Shown here one piece after another: positions 56,976 to 64,000 of a DNA stretch of 64,000 nucleotides. Every line of letters starts with the position of its first letter. Position 1 is the stretch's first letter. The DNA comes from Bacteroidota bacterium (GTDB taxonomy: Bacteria > Bacteroidota > Bacteroidia > 2-12-FULL-35-15), in NCBI GenBank assembly GCA_025963775.1, contig JAOQAD010000027.1:62001-126000 (forward strand), in the 5' to 3' direction. The translations under genes and the position numbers were made by a program. The notes below the pieces were generated by a model. The model worked only from the letters and a program-made list of their open reading frames with translations, searched no databases and was not told the origin of the DNA.

Positions 56976-57959
56976 TTACAATTTAATTTTTGAAGATAAG
57001 CGTTTCGATGGCTTCTCAATGAACAGGTACATAAAATACGAGGATACAATGCTTACGCCCACGCCTGTCAGCACAACAAGCGCTTTCGTAAGAGGATTGT
57101 GGGCTTGATGCGATAAAATATTAATAACCGTAGTACCAACGATGGTATGCAACAGGTAGATCGAATAGGAGATCTTCCCGATCCAGTCGAGCACCGGGTT
57201 GGAATAGCTGAACATGTACAGGATGGCCGCAGCCGGGATCAGTGAAGAGAAGAACACAGGCCCCGGCAGGAAGACTGCTATCTGGACGAGCAGGATCAGC
57301 ATCATGCTGTAAAATTCTGCCTTACCGATCCGTTTTGCAAGAAAGAGAAAAAGCATGTTGCCCAGTAAGAAAACAGGCAGCCAGTAAAAAAGAAAATTGC
57401 GCGTCCCGATAAAAGAAAGCCCGATCACCAATCCATATCCGGCAATGCGGATGGCAATCTTCTCACTGATGATCGCGAAATAAAATAAGCCCATGAACAG
57501 GTAGAACTGGAATTCCACAGCCAGTGTCCAGTACACATCCAGTACCCATTTGTAATTCGAGAAAGGAATAAAATAACCGATGTGCAGCAACACCTGCTCC
57601 GCGCTGATCGCCCTTGATTCGGGCAGGTCGGCATAAAAGCCCCTGAAGAAAAGAATGCCCAACGCCAGCGCAATGGATACAAGGTAAGGCGGCTCGAGGC
57701 GCAGGAAGCGCTTCAGCAGGAATTTAAAATAGTTATTGATCCTGTAATTGTTGTGGTAAACCGACCAGGGAATGATGAAGCCGGAAATGACAAAGAAAAG
57801 CTGCACGCCGTATTTTCCAAAAGTAAAAACATCCAACACTGTTTCATTGCTGATGAAGTTGATCGGTCCGCATACGAAATGGTACAGGCAGACCGAAAGC
57901 GCTGCAATCGCCCTCAGGCTGTCGAGAATGGGAACATGCTGAGTTTTTTGCAGTGCCAT
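56976..57959 (-). CDS. Acyltransferase family 3 (OafA/NodX-like) membrane protein, copy A
   Basis: The 327-residue protein has about ten membrane helices. The family 3 signature is PILDSLRAIAALSVCLYHFVCGP with the catalytic histidine, then QLFFVISGFIIPWSVYHNNYRI, PYLVSIAL and WTLAVEFQFYLFMGLFYF. These inner-membrane enzymes move acyl groups (usually acetyl) to sugars of exported glycans. The C-terminus LFIEKPSKRLSSKIKL closely matches the end of the gene encoded next upstream, showing tandem duplication. Confidence 0.9.
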   Translation of the reverse strand: MALQKTQHVPILDSLRAIAALSVCLYHFVCGPINFISNETVLDVFTFGKYGVQLFFVISGFIIPWSVYHNNYRINNYFKFLLKRFLRLEPPYLVSIALALGILFFRGFYADLPESRAISAEQVLLHIGYFIPFSNYKWVLDVYWTLAVEFQFYLFMGLFYFAIISEKIAIRIAGYGLVIGLSFIGTRNFLFYWLPVFLLGNMLFLFLAKRIGKAEFYSMMLILLVQIAVFLPGPVFFSSLIPAAAILYMFSYSNPVLDWIGKISYSIYLLHTIVGTTVINILSHQAHNPLTKALVVLTGVGVSIVSSYFMYLFIEKPSKRLSSKIKL

Positions 57960-58946
57960 TTACAATTTGATTTTTGAGGATAATTTTTGTGAAGGCTTTT
58001 CCACCAGCAGGTACATACAATACGAAACAAAAATGCTGATGCCTGCTCCTGCCAGGATCACCACCAATTTCATAATGCCGGTATGTGCGTAGCGCGACAT
58101 TACATTGATCGCTGCCAGTCCCACGATCGCATGGACCAGGTAAAGGGAATACGAGATCCGCCCGATCCAGCTCAAAAAGCGGTTCCGGTAATTGGTAAGG
58201 AACAGGATGCAAAGTACGGCAAACAAACAGGCGAAGAAGGCCGGGTAGGGCAGGAACAGCCAGATATGCACGAACACGACCGTAAGTACAGTGTATGATT
58301 CATACTTCGTGATGCGCCCGCTTAAATACAGGAACAGCACATTTCCAAGCAGGAATACCGGCAGCCAGAACAGCACGAACTTTTCGGTCCCGATGAATGA
58401 AACTGCCAAAACACCAGCGTAACCAAGGATCCGTATGGCCAGCTCCTTGCGGATGATCACAAAATAGAACAAGCCCATGAATAGATAGAACTGGAATTCG
58501 ATCGCCAATGTCCAGTACACCCTGCACATCCAGTTGTAATCAGTGAAGGGAATAAGATAGCCCAAATGAAGCAGCGTTTGCTTCGCATCCAGCACAGGCA
58601 GCCTTACATCGGGCACATCGGAGTATAATTTCCGGATGAAAAAGAAAGCGATCACAAGCCCGATGGAAACGAGGTAAGGCGGCTCGAGGCGTATAAAGCG
58701 CTTCAGTAAAAACTTGAAATAATTTTTTATCTGGTAATGATACTTGTGGATCGACCAGGGAATAACGAAGCCGGAGATCACGAAAAAAAGCTGCACGCCA
58801 TACAGTCCGAAATGAAAGATCCCGGTGATGGTTTCATTTTTAATAAAGCCGATCGGGCCGCATACGAAATGAAAAAAGCACACCGAAAGCGCCGCAATGG
58901 CCCTTAAGCTGTCAAGTACCGGAACATGTTTTTTTTCTGGGATCAT
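57960..58946 (-). CDS. Acyltransferase family 3 membrane protein, copy B
   Basis: The 328-residue protein is a close paralogue of the gene directly downstream, with the same signature (PVLDSLRAIAALSVCFFHFVCGP), ISGFVIPWSIHKYHYQI, WTLAIEFQFYLFMGLFYF and the C-terminus LVEKPSQKLSSKIKL. The two genes abut with no gap (57959/57960), and this gene overlaps the GT4 gene upstream by 4 bases. Two similar acyltransferases may modify different sugars or positions of the glycan. Confidence 0.9.
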   Translation of the reverse strand: MIPEKKHVPVLDSLRAIAALSVCFFHFVCGPIGFIKNETITGIFHFGLYGVQLFFVISGFVIPWSIHKYHYQIKNYFKFLLKRFIRLEPPYLVSIGLVIAFFFIRKLYSDVPDVRLPVLDAKQTLLHLGYLIPFTDYNWMCRVYWTLAIEFQFYLFMGLFYFVIIRKELAIRILGYAGVLAVSFIGTEKFVLFWLPVFLLGNVLFLYLSGRITKYESYTVLTVVFVHIWLFLPYPAFFACLFAVLCILFLTNYRNRFLSWIGRISYSLYLVHAIVGLAAINVMSRYAHTGIMKLVVILAGAGISIFVSYCMYLLVEKPSQKLSSKIKL

Positions 58947-60076
58947 TTGTTTTGTTCCAATGCTTTTATAATCTGTTCGTGTGCATCAAACTGTACCTGC
59001 TCATTGATGAAGCGGTTGGCTGCAAGTCCAAGCGATTGCAATTCCGCCTTTTTTATCCACATCCGCTCCATTGCTTTCCCGAATGAATTCACCGAAGGCG
59101 CTTCCGCAACAAAGCCGTTGATGCCTTCATTGATCAGCTCTGCGTTTCCGCCTACATCCGAAACGACAGCCGTCCTTCCGCAGAGCATGGCTTCGATCAG
59201 GCTAAGCGGTGTTCCTTCCAGCGTGGAAGCCATCAGCAAAACGTGATTGAGCTCCCATACCTGTTTTATATCGCTCACAAAACCTTTGAAATTCACATTG
59301 CTTTCAAGCTGGTATAACTTCAGCAGCTCTTTTAAATATCCTTCATCCTCTCCTTTACCATACAGGTTCAGCTGCCAGCTTCTCTCCTTCCACTGCGGCT
59401 GCCCGAGCACTTCCAGCAAAACACCGAGCCCTTTTACCGTGGAGTTCAACCTCCCAACGAATGCAAAATTGAGGGTCGAAGCTTCATTCCATTTACAAAC
59501 CTCATAGCTGTGGAGGTTCGCAGGATTGGAAACAGCATTTGCATTTTCAAATTTCATGGCCAGCTGCCTTTCCGCCACTTCCATATTTCTCCGCGAAACA
59601 AAATACAATTGAAAAGCAGAATGGAATAATTTTCTTCCTGTTTCAAAGCAGGCTGGCGGCAATGTTTCATATTCCGAGTTCGCCTGTGTGATCACGCTGA
59701 GCTTTGCCCCTGTACTTTCTGCCAATGCAGTAAACTCGGGAAACATGCATTCGTAAATTGTTCCCTGGCTGATAATGACCGCATCCGGCCTGTATTTTTT
59801 CAAAGCCAGTATTTCATTTGCAGCAAACACTTTCTTCACAAAAAAACCTTTGATGCGCTGCGAAGCGGAGCCGCCGTAATAGACCTTCTTTCGCAGGCTG
59901 ATCGCTGCACCCTTTTCCTGCAGCTGCTTTAATTTAGGATGCAAAACGCCCCAATCGTACACCGAAACAACAACGCTGTGCCCTTTTTCAAGCGCATGCG
60001 CGGCAGCCTTCAGCCACAGCTCTTCGCTGCCGCCCCAGGATGCCCCTGCCATTGTTGAGATGAATAAGATCTTCAT
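58943..60076 (-). CDS. Glycosyltransferase family 4 (GT-B)
   Basis: The 377-residue GT-B protein has ISTMAGASWGGSEELWLKAAAHALEKGHSVVVSVYDWG at the N-terminus and FAFVGRLNSTVKGLGVLLEVLGQP. The donor site is LLMASTLEGTPLSLIEAMLCGRTAVVSDVGGNAELI (E-x7-E). This is a typical WcaI/PimA-type sugar transferase. It overlaps acyltransferase copy B by 4 bases and lies 20 bases downstream of the next GT4 gene. Confidence 0.92.
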   Translation of the reverse strand: MKILFISTMAGASWGGSEELWLKAAAHALEKGHSVVVSVYDWGVLHPKLKQLQEKGAAISLRKKVYYGGSASQRIKGFFVKKVFAANEILALKKYRPDAVIISQGTIYECMFPEFTALAESTGAKLSVITQANSEYETLPPACFETGRKLFHSAFQLYFVSRRNMEVAERQLAMKFENANAVSNPANLHSYEVCKWNEASTLNFAFVGRLNSTVKGLGVLLEVLGQPQWKERSWQLNLYGKGEDEGYLKELLKLYQLESNVNFKGFVSDIKQVWELNHVLLMASTLEGTPLSLIEAMLCGRTAVVSDVGGNAELINEGINGFVAEAPSVNSFGKAMERMWIKKAELQSLGLAANRFINEQVQFDAHEQIIKALEQNK

Positions 60077-60096
60077 TTATTGTATTGAAATTCTGC

Positions 60097-61377
60097 TTAA
60101 TCCTTTAAGAGCCCGGCCAGCTTCCTACTGGCATTTTCGTATGAAAAAGCTGAGTAATCATAACCCGCATCAAACTCCAGCGAGCCCTCCAGGTAATTCT
60201 GCAGCAAGTTACTTAAATTATCATAACAGTGCTGCGGTACAATGCAGTAGCCAAGCTTGTGCTGCGCCATCATCCTGCTCACTTCGCCCTCTTCTGAAAC
60301 AACTACCACAGGCCGCCTGAAAGGCAGGTAGGTAATGTTTTTTGTAGTTATAAGGTCTTTCCATTTGCTGCCGAGGAACACCAGCAGGAAATCACTCGCA
60401 GCCACTTTTTCATAGAACTCTTTTTCCGGGATCTTCGATGTAACCTTCACTACATCATCTATCGCCAGCTCTTTCACCATCCTGTTCACCAGGTAATGAT
60501 CGCCGTACACGGAAATATCAAGCATCGTGTAAAGTGCGGGATTTTCTTTTTTTAATTTTTGCAATGCATGAAAAAATGGACTGAATGCATCATTGAATGC
60601 CGCCGTGTTGATCGTTCCTCCATAGATGAACCGGATCTTTTCACTGCTTCCTGCCTGGCGCTGCTTTACAGTGATGGCAGGATAATCGCCGGGATCATAA
60701 TTGTGCGGGAAGAGAATGAATTTTTCGGGAGGAAGATGCGTGTATTCGCTTCTCAGCTCTTTGATGATCTCCTCATACGTGGAGATCACATAGTCAGCAT
60801 GCTCACAGGTATAACGCTGCAGTGCGCTTTCTTTGCGGAAAGCAGCATCCGGCACTTTTTCAATTCCGTACACTTGTCCGTCGGTCCAGCGGTCGCGGAA
60901 ATCAATGATGATATTCAAATCACGATATGACTTTTTCAGAAGCGTGGTAAAATAGCTGGCGCGGTGATATGGCCCGGAACAGATCACATTTTTAATGGAA
61001 AATTCGCGGATCAGCTCTTCCGCTTTTTCAAGCATCGGCTTCTTAAAAAAGATCGCCTTGTCCTGGATGATCCCGCCATCATATAGCTCCACGGCTTTCG
61101 TAAAAATTTTCTTGATGATCCTTACAGCAATATTCGGGGAAGTTGATTTTAAGATCTTCGGGTAACCGCTGGGCAGGTAATACACGCTGATGTTGGGGTG
61201 TGCGATGTCGTTCATCCAGTTCTGGCCTTTTACTTCCCCTTCCGGCTTAAACGCGATCACTTTGATCACAACCCCATCTTTCGCCAGGTACTTGGCAAAT
61301 TTCGCCCAGCGCCTTCCGCCAATGGAGCCGTTCGGTGGAAATTCAGGAACAATCAGTAAAAGGCTTTTGTCTTTCAA
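60097..61377 (-). CDS. Glycosyltransferase family 4-like protein
   Basis: The 426-residue protein has the GT-B N-terminal IVPEFPPNGSIGGRRWAKFAKYLAKDGVVIKVIAF and a middle IIDFRDRWTDGQVYG and ADYVISTYEEI. The C-terminal part has KIRFIYGGTINTAAFNDAF, then FLLVFLGSKWKDLITTKNITYLPFRRPVVVVSEEGEVSRMM. The canonical E-x7-E is weakly conserved, so it is a divergent member, resembling WbuB-like enzymes. It probably acts in the same glycan pathway. Upstream of its start lies a repeat element (61424-61463). Confidence 0.82.
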   Translation of the reverse strand: MKDKSLLLIVPEFPPNGSIGGRRWAKFAKYLAKDGVVIKVIAFKPEGEVKGQNWMNDIAHPNISVYYLPSGYPKILKSTSPNIAVRIIKKIFTKAVELYDGGIIQDKAIFFKKPMLEKAEELIREFSIKNVICSGPYHRASYFTTLLKKSYRDLNIIIDFRDRWTDGQVYGIEKVPDAAFRKESALQRYTCEHADYVISTYEEIIKELRSEYTHLPPEKFILFPHNYDPGDYPAITVKQRQAGSSEKIRFIYGGTINTAAFNDAFSPFFHALQKLKKENPALYTMLDISVYGDHYLVNRMVKELAIDDVVKVTSKIPEKEFYEKVAASDFLLVFLGSKWKDLITTKNITYLPFRRPVVVVSEEGEVSRMMAQHKLGYCIVPQHCYDNLSNLLQNYLEGSLEFDAGYDYSAFSYENASRKLAGLLKD

Positions 61378-61423
61378 GCGTTGTTTTTTAATAGTACAAC
61401 AGAAAATAGTAATAAACGAATGT

Positions 61424-61463
61424 CACTTCGAGTTTCCCGGGAACCGGGAAGTATCGAGAAGTG
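61424..61463. repeat. Nested hairpin of the 'cacttcgag' repeat family
   Basis: CACTTCGAG and TCGAGAAGTG form imperfect outer arms around a perfect inner stem TTCCCGG/CCGGGAA (61434-61440 with 61444-61450) and a 3-base loop. The outer parts are related to the motifs in 28266-28636. It lies between the GT4-like gene and the third acyltransferase gene, in a gap with no other visible feature. Confidence 0.75.
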
Positions 61464-61495
61464 CTTATAAATTATTTATTCCTTAAAAATACTAT

Positions 61496-62644
61496 TTATC
61501 TTTCATTTACAAGGTCGCCCGTTTCAAGTGATGAGTATTTCCTCTTTTGCCTCAGGATCCTTTGCTCGATAAATTTATAAGAAAGCTGCGAGACCAGCAC
61601 GGTGAACAGGCAGGTGCTCAGCAGCAATCCAGCGCTCCAAAGCATGTACGCAACAGAAGAGGAAGGATAGAACAGCATGAATACTTTCAAACAGATCACC
61701 GCGATGATCGAATGATAAATATACATCCCGTAAGAAATTTTACCGAGGAAATCAAGATACCTGTTCTCCAGCTTCAGCAGCGAGGACGGATTCGTGGAAA
61801 TGTTCACAAGGACAATGGCAACAATGAAGGATGTCAGCTCATTCTTTATAAGCTCGAAATACGGCAGCCGGATCACATTCAGCAGCAATACAAGAAAGAG
61901 CGTATAACAAAGCAGCTGCAGGGCGGGGTGATAAACCAGTTTAATGATGGACTCTTTGCCTTTAAAGATCAGCCATGCGCCCATTCCACCGATGATCATC
62001 GCTGAAAAGCGGGTACGGTCCAGCAATTTGAGCAGCTTATGCGAACCTAAACCTCCAATATTGAATGCCAGGATCCCTTTCAGGATCATGTACAGCAACA
62101 GGCAGGCGCAAAGCATGAAGAATATATTTTTAAATCGCTTAACGAAATGAGGCCATACAAGGTAAAACTGCTCTTCCACCGCCACCGACCAGAGCACATT
62201 GGCAAAGGTCACGGTTGGAAAATATACAAAGGCCACATTCGCTAAAAAGAAAAAGAAGAGGATGAACTTTTGCCAGAAATCAACATGCACATCCTGGTAA
62301 ACAGGCACCGTTAAAAAGCTGAAATGCGGCAGGATGAAAAAACCAAGGATCATCAGGATAAAATAAAGCGGCCAGATCCTCAGGATCCTGCGGATGTAAA
62401 AGTTTTTAATGTTGATCCCGCTCTCTTTTTTTTCCTCCAGTAATAAATAGGTGATGAGGTAACCGCTGAGCACAAAGAACACAGTCACTCCCAGCTGCCC
62501 CAAATGCGAGCTGTAGCTTTCCGGCCAGAGCGTTCTTAATTTAAAATAGCTTTTGAATAATTCGAGGTGGTCTAAAATAACGAGGAAGACTGCAATGAAA
62601 CGAATGCCGTTGAGGCCGGGGAAATAGATCTTTTTAGTGCTCAT
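61496..62644 (-). CDS. Acyltransferase family 3 membrane protein, third copy
   Basis: The 382-residue protein has the family start FPGLNGIRFIAVFLVILDHLELFK, with the catalytic histidine, GVTVFFVLSGYLITYLLLEEKKESG, RRILRIWPLYFILMILGFF and the later NVLWSVAVEEQFYLVWPHFVKR. This OafA-type enzyme with about ten membrane helices is more distant from the tandem pair at 56976-58946 than these are from each other. It would acylate a sugar of the exported polysaccharide. It is 8 bases downstream of the GT2 gene. Confidence 0.9.
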   Translation of the reverse strand: MSTKKIYFPGLNGIRFIAVFLVILDHLELFKSYFKLRTLWPESYSSHLGQLGVTVFFVLSGYLITYLLLEEKKESGINIKNFYIRRILRIWPLYFILMILGFFILPHFSFLTVPVYQDVHVDFWQKFILFFFFLANVAFVYFPTVTFANVLWSVAVEEQFYLVWPHFVKRFKNIFFMLCACLLLYMILKGILAFNIGGLGSHKLLKLLDRTRFSAMIIGGMGAWLIFKGKESIIKLVYHPALQLLCYTLFLVLLLNVIRLPYFELIKNELTSFIVAIVLVNISTNPSSLLKLENRYLDFLGKISYGMYIYHSIIAVICLKVFMLFYPSSSVAYMLWSAGLLLSTCLFTVLVSQLSYKFIEQRILRQKRKYSSLETGDLVNER

Positions 62645-62652
62645 GCGGCTGC

Positions 62653-63588
62653 TCAGGGCTTTAATTTACTGAACATTCCTTTCATGCGCTCCGCGCCTTT
62701 GAACCCGAACATACGATACAACAAGGCATATGGGGAGAATCCTGCTCCTGCCGAAGGGACAAAATCCTTTTCAAAATTATCTTTAAAAATAAGCGCTGCA
62801 TTTTCGAGGTCATACTTTGCAAGTGTACGCAGCTGCGAAAAAAGATTCTGGTAATAAAAACCTTTTTCCTTTTCGAAATATGCCGTCCTGCTTGCTTTCA
62901 GGTAATTAATAATTTCGACCCTCAGGGCAATATACTGCATCCAGTTCTTTTTCGGATCGCCCTGGGAGATCTGTCCCGAGGCTCTTTCACGGATAACTGT
63001 CAGTGGCTCGTTGTCATCAGCGATCCTGTAATCTTTTTTCAGCAGCCTGAACATCAGGTCGCTTTCCTGCGAGCTGCGGATGGCTTCATTCCAGCCCCCG
63101 ATGCTTTTTAATTTTTCTGCATTAAAAATATTTGCGCAGGTATTGCCAAGCTTCGTAGTATATAAGGACTTAAAAGGGTCGGTAATATTCAAATGCAGCG
63201 GGGCTTGCTTTCCATCCACCGTTTGTTTGATACAGGCTGCAGCAATAAATGCAATGTCCCTGTTCGTTGAAATGATCCCCAGCTGATGTTTTATTTTTTC
63301 CGGCAATAAAAGGTCATCCGCATCGAGGAACTGGATCCATTCCCCTGCCGCTGCCGATAAGCCTTTGTTCCGGGCTGCAGAAGCGCCTTTCTTTAATTCC
63401 TTTAATGCACGAACCTTACCGGGATGCTTCAGTGCCTGCTCATCGAGGATAGCAACTGTGCGGTCAACAGAGTTGTTGTCAACGCAAATGATCTCGGTCT
63501 CCGGGTGCGACTGCGACAGCACCGAAGCAATACATTCCTCGATGTATCCTTCAACGTTATAGCAGGGAATAATGACCGATACAAGCAT
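62653..63588 (-). CDS. Glycosyltransferase family 2
   Basis: The 311-residue GT-A protein has MLVSVIIPCYNVEGYIEECIASVLSQSHPETEIICVDNNSVD, the DxD-type motif in WIQFLDADDLLLPEKI, and an acceptor-side SSQESDLMFRLLKK. A C-terminal helical extension follows (FYYQNLFSQLRTLAKYDLENAALIF). It is the standard capsule GT2 architecture and has no membrane helix. The stop is 8 bases before the acyltransferase start and the ATG lies 4 bases after the stop of the partial gene upstream, so these genes form one operon. Confidence 0.9.
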   Translation of the reverse strand: MLVSVIIPCYNVEGYIEECIASVLSQSHPETEIICVDNNSVDRTVAILDEQALKHPGKVRALKELKKGASAARNKGLSAAAGEWIQFLDADDLLLPEKIKHQLGIISTNRDIAFIAAACIKQTVDGKQAPLHLNITDPFKSLYTTKLGNTCANIFNAEKLKSIGGWNEAIRSSQESDLMFRLLKKDYRIADDNEPLTVIRERASGQISQGDPKKNWMQYIALRVEIINYLKASRTAYFEKEKGFYYQNLFSQLRTLAKYDLENAALIFKDNFEKDFVPSAGAGFSPYALLYRMFGFKGAERMKGMFSKLKP

Positions 63589-63592
63589 CTGA

Positions 63593-64000
63593 TTATCTGA
63601 AAAAATCTAAAAAATTCCGTTTGAGTGCTGTGATCTTCAGTCCCGAAAACTCTTCCCAGGTCTGTAACAGCTGCGGCCGGTAACATTCGAAATCGCACAG
63701 ATTAAAATTCCGCCATTTCCCGAAACCCTTCAGGTAAGCCGAATACGCGTTCATATCTATATTTTCGAATTTTTCGGAATGAAGCGGATCGATCTTGCTG
63801 GTGATGGTGGTTGGCGAAAGTACCCGCAGGTATACAGGGTGCTTCTTCGGAACAAAATGTATTTTCTTACCTGCATAATACCGGTGCCATGCCTGGCTGT
63901 GATCCTGGTTGAACAAAGGCAAACCAGAATCGCCATACGCGGCAACAGCATGCTCGTATTTGTGAATGATGGTATTGGGAAGCCAGTCCCTGTGCTGCTG
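63593..64000 (-). CDS. Hypothetical protein of the polysaccharide locus, C-terminal part (runs off the window)
   Basis: The open frame continues without a stop from 63593 to the window edge, giving at least 135 residues of a C-terminal region. The visible sequence begins QQHRDWLPNTIIHKYEHAVAA and includes NQDHSQAWHRYYAGKKIHFVPKKHPVYLRVLSP and ends LKITALKRNFLDFFR. It is rich in aromatic residues and histidines. I do not recognise the family. The position, 4 bases before a glycosyltransferase gene, suggests a role in the same glycan pathway. The start lies outside the window. Confidence 0.6.
   Translation of the reverse strand, partial: QQHRDWLPNTIIHKYEHAVAAYGDSGLPLFNQDHSQAWHRYYAGKKIHFVPKKHPVYLRVLSPTTITSKIDPLHSEKFENIDMNAYSAYLKGFGKWRNFNLCDFECYRPQLLQTWEEFSGLKITALKRNFLDFFR

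Noticed and set aside
1-64000. tRNA, rRNA, transposase or prophage genes
   Set aside because: Reading both strands showed no tRNA-like TTCGAATC arms in a foldable context, no rRNA segments, and no integrase or transposase motifs.

Overview
The window comes from the chromosome of a member of the Bacteroidota. The evidence is: promoters of the TAnnTTTG (-7) / TTTG (-33) type with almost no Shine-Dalgarno sequences; two gliding-motility-associated (CHU_C, type B) secreted proteins and one type A type IX secretion (T9SS) cargo; families largely confined to the phylum (DUF3078, DUF3822, DUF6089); and the order DUF3822-rsmD-coaD. Moderate GC content and the gene mix suggest an uncultured Chitinophagales/Sphingobacteriales-like lineage, but no rRNA or tRNA gene is present to fix the taxonomy.

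Layout. 1-440: start of guaB (minus). 604-8604 (plus): a nonulosonic-acid (legionaminic-type) glycan operon: MptE/Maf-like protein, hexapeptide acyltransferase, LegB-type dehydratase, LegC-type aminotransferase, NeuB/LegI-type synthase, PtmE-type CBS/nucleotidyltransferase, NeuA/LegF-type cytidylyltransferase, and a Wzx-like flippase. The hydrolysing 2-epimerase (LegG/NeuC) is not in the window. 8628-14640 (minus): a 1147-residue repetitive CHU_C adhesin-like protein and a YfhO-family membrane protein. 14801-28265: mostly housekeeping genes (2OG-Fe oxygenase, SDR, STAS-like protein, isocitrate dehydrogenase, MscL, DUF3078, HHH protein, RecD-like helicase, lipoprotein, DUF3822, RsmD, CoaD, TlpA-like, Nudix, PyrE, SRPBCC). 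28702-36804 (minus): two T9SS cargo proteins, a catalytic/non-catalytic M16 peptidase pair and a nitronate monooxygenase-like flavoprotein. 36899-39600 (plus): two tandem DUF6089 proteins, each with its own promoter and terminator, and an Asp/Glu racemase. 39860-64000 (all minus): a 24-kb surface-polysaccharide locus with glycosyltransferases, three acyltransferase-3 membrane proteins, WcaF-like acetyltransferase, asparagine synthetase, a WecE-type aminotransferase, an SDR epimerase and an O-antigen ligase/polymerase-like protein.

Embedded in the polysaccharide locus is the most unusual group: DUF4956 membrane protein, VTC (polyphosphate-polymerase fold) protein, two different CotH-family proteins (one fused to a beta-helix and lacking the acidic motif of the other), an O-antigen-ligase-like protein and a metallophosphoesterase-like protein with altered metal-site motifs. 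These sit nearly end to end with the glycan genes and look like one undescribed surface-polymer or surface-phosphorylation module.

The intergenic gaps carry several families of palindromic repeats. Two unrelated-looking families share one architecture (two short palindromes about 20-40 bp apart) and each occurs once as a single unit and once as an inverted pair, the organisation expected of REP/REPIN elements. No transposase, CRISPR array, tRNA or rRNA gene was recognised.
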